Below are positions 34,088 to 35,477 of a stretch of 35,477 bases of DNA, piece after piece (within the stretch, counting starts at the first letter, position 1; each line of letters starts with the position of its first letter). The stretch comes from Streptomyces sp. ISL-12 (lineage in GTDB: Bacteria > Actinomycetota > Actinomycetes > Streptomycetales > Streptomycetaceae): positions 1-35,477 of the forward strand of contig NZ_JAGGOO010000038.1 in NCBI RefSeq assembly GCF_018614415.1, given 5' to 3'. Under the pieces are notes generated by a model. The model was not told where the DNA came from. It saw only the letters and a list, made by a program, of their open reading frames with translations, and ran no database searches. The translations under genes were made by a program, and so were the position numbers.

Positions 34088-34342
34088 CTCGATGATGCGG
34101 TCGGCGGCCGACTTCGACGTCCCTAACAGCGGTGCCAGTTGGCGCAGCGTCAGGTTGGTCCGCCAGTAGACGGCGACCAGCAGCGCACGGTCTTCCAGCG
34201 GCAGGCTCCACGGCCAGCCCTTGCGAACCGGGTCCGCACCCTCGCGCCGCAGCACGGTGATCAGCTTCCCGAGCTGACGCTAGCTCAGCCCGGCGAACGG
34301 GGCTATCCAGGACGGCTCCGACGCTGTGATCACACCAGCCAC
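34088..34342 (-). pseudogene. Truncated IS5-family transposase, second copy
   Basis: Only the 5' third remains. It starts at GTG 34342, has an in-frame TAG within a GLS-stop-RQLGKLITV stretch, and then shows REGADPVRKGWPW and LPLEDRALLVAVYWRTNL before SKSAADRII, where identity to the left copy (8463 downward) ends near 34088. Sequence similarity on the 5' side ends at the start codon. It is a dead remnant that marks past transposition on both sides of the window. Confidence 0.7.
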
Positions 34343-34414
34343 AGGGAGAACATTTCAGTTGCCGTCGCCCTTCCCTCAGGCCGACCCTGTGGGCTCGGTC
34401 AACGAGGAGGACAC

Positions 34415-34798
34415 GTGGGGCTCGTTCTGTTCCCAGGAGACGGCGACACCAGCAGCCCGGACGTGTCCTGGTCCTACACACGCTTTGGAGTGTTCCGGCG
34501 GTGGCTGGCGCAGGCCGAGGGCTTCGAACTAAACGAGATGGACGGCTTCGGCGGACAGCGCTCCTGGAGAGACGTCTCCACCACCCTGGCACCACTCCTC
34601 AATCATCCCGACGACGACGGCCCGGACCTCACGCCGGTCCAGTGCGCGGCGATCCTGCCCCGCCTGCAGGAGATCGCCGACCAACCTCAAGAGGGAAGCA
34701 TCGACCCGCTCCTCCAGCGGCACCTCGACGACGCCCGCCAGTTCGTGGTCGTCCTGCAACTCTGCATCGAGAAGGACGTCGACCTCCTCTTCGGCTAA
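34415..34798 (+). CDS. Conserved hypothetical protein
   Basis: A 127-aa soluble protein starting at GTG 34415, with a GAGGAGG ribosome site. Its N-terminus GLVLFPGDGDTSSPDVSWSY, the middle GFGGQRSWRDVSTTLAPLL with NHPDDDGPDLTPVQCAAILP, and the C-terminal helix DDARQFVVVLQLCIEKDVDL have good codon bias. I remember similar small Streptomyces proteins of unknown function. No catalytic motif or signal is visible. It sits just downstream of an IS remnant and may be an orphan immunity-type gene, but nothing in the sequence proves this. Confidence 0.65.
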   Translation: MGLVLFPGDGDTSSPDVSWSYTRFGVFRRWLAQAEGFELNEMDGFGGQRSWRDVSTTLAPLLNHPDDDGPDLTPVQCAAILPRLQEIADQPQEGSIDPLLQRHLDDARQFVVVLQLCIEKDVDLLFG

Positions 34799-35019
34799 CG
34801 TCGACCGGCGCCAACGGCCCACTTTGACCAGCAGTTACGGGACAACTCTTTGGGACGGACCGGACACAGCGGTGTGGCGGCAGTCTGGAGAGAAGCGGGA
34901 CCGCGACCAGAGGCCGGTCAAGCCCCAGGCCAGTCCCGCCTCAGCAACTGGCTGCCCACGACTCCGCCCCTTCCGCCGGATACGGTGAAGGGCGGTGTCG
35001 TCGACCGGAAGCCCGTGTC

Positions 35020-35200
35020 TCAGGCCGGGTCGGTCTGAAGAGTGACGAGCGGGGACCGCCGACCTTCTTCCACCGGGCACGGCTGCGCCCAGTCGGCTTC
35101 GGTGTCGGCGGGGATGACCACGCCGACGGGTGCTGTGGTGTAGAGCGCGACATCGGGGGTTCCGGTCCAGATGGTACCGAAGGGGACCTCGATCGACTTT
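35020..35200 (-). pseudogene. 3' fragment of an unidentified gene
   Basis: The frame ending at 35020 carries about 55 codons with typical high-GC third positions, containing GTIWTGTPDVALYTTAPVGV and IPADTEADWAQP, and ending TLQTDPA. Upstream of about 35200 codon use changes abruptly to the AT-rich ankyrin region on the other strand and no start is suitable. I take it as the tail of a gene truncated by recombination. The family is unknown. Confidence 0.35.
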
Positions 35201-35222
35201 CTGTTTAGAGGAAGGAATTCTC

Positions 35223-35477
35223 TTGGACGTAGAACCATGGACGTTGGTCCACCAGGCGGTCGAAAATTGCGACTATGAGGAACTGTCCGTGCTCCTTGAC
35301 GCTGGAGCGGATCCAAACGAGAAATGTTTTGAGATTACTCTACTGGGTCACGCGATCGAAGTTGAAGGGGATTCGGTGTTGCAGTCTGGATGCCGGTTGC
35401 ATGGTGCGCTGACTGCAATCGTTCTGGCTTATGGAGCCGACCCAAACCTAGAGTCATATGGCGGTCAAACGCCCATA
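35223..35477 (+). CDS. Ankyrin-repeat protein, partial at the window edge
   Basis: The frame starts at TTG 35223, 7 bases after a strong AGAGGAAGG ribosome site, and stays open for 85 codons to the end of the window. It has two ankyrin-repeat helices: TLVHQAVENCDYEELSVLLD followed by AGADPNEK, and LHGALTAIVLAYGADPNL followed by GGQTPI. Ankyrin repeats mediate protein binding. The DNA is clearly AT-richer than its surroundings, as with the toxin tip and SUKH gene. Small ankyrin proteins are often immunity proteins in polymorphic-toxin systems, which is one option. Only the beginning is visible. Confidence 0.7.
   Translation, partial: MDVEPWTLVHQAVENCDYEELSVLLDAGADPNEKCFEITLLGHAIEVEGDSVLQSGCRLHGALTAIVLAYGADPNLESYGGQTPI

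Noticed and set aside
1..35477. tRNA, rRNA, CRISPR arrays, replication origin
   Set aside because: I scanned by eye for cloverleaf-like TTCGANTC arms, regularly spaced repeats and clustered DnaA-type boxes and found none.

Overview
The window looks like a piece of a Streptomyces (or close relative) chromosome. GC is very high, codons end mostly in G or C, GTG/TTG starts are common, and several gene types are typical of streptomycetes: a mycosin-like subtilase, a LamG/RHS secreted pair, HTH/sigma-like fusion regulators and STAND/zeta-type genes. AT-richer islands lie near 2860-2970, 9050-9300, 19390-20480, 33070-33150 and 35200-35477. They coincide with intergenic regions, a toxin tip with its immunity gene, and a partial ankyrin gene. 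The species is inferred from style, not from a marker gene.

Left part (1-9.2 kb): debris of two genes at the edge, a type VII-associated mycosin-like protease (-), a decayed gene, then a + strand operon of a small membrane protein, an HTH/sigma-like fusion protein and a 360-aa unknown. Next come a secreted lamin-tail-domain protein, an RHH/PIN-like toxin-antitoxin pair, a broken NYN/PIN-like gene, a degenerate IS5-family element and a YrhB/Imm35-like gene.

Centre (9.2-20.3 kb): a polymorphic toxin locus. It has a secreted 1241-aa LamG protein, a 2191-aa secreted RHS protein whose C-terminal tip carries a deaminase-like HAE...PCxxxC signature, and a SUKH-like immunity gene. Strong hairpins separate the genes. 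A fragment of a sigma-like gene follows.

Right part (21.1-33.9 kb): an intact divergent aroA-type EPSP synthase (+) converges on a - strand series that reads from 32969 down to 22528. The promoter-proximal half is intact: a 2OG-Fe(II) oxygenase, a YVTN beta-propeller, a DUF6065-like protein, an MFS transporter and an AlkX/YcaQ-type DNA glycosylase, the last three overlapping by 4 bp. Then come an HTH gene, a zeta-toxin 5' fragment joined to a STAND/TPR 3' fragment, and three metabolic genes (DegT aminotransferase, old-yellow-enzyme oxidoreductase, sulfotransferase), each interrupted by frameshifts or a stop. This looks like a specialised-metabolism or self-protection cassette of which part is decaying, unless the indels are assembly errors.

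Right end (33.4-35.5 kb): a VOC protein, IS5-family debris matching the left element, a conserved hypothetical gene, a 3' gene fragment, and a TTG-started ankyrin-repeat gene running off the edge.
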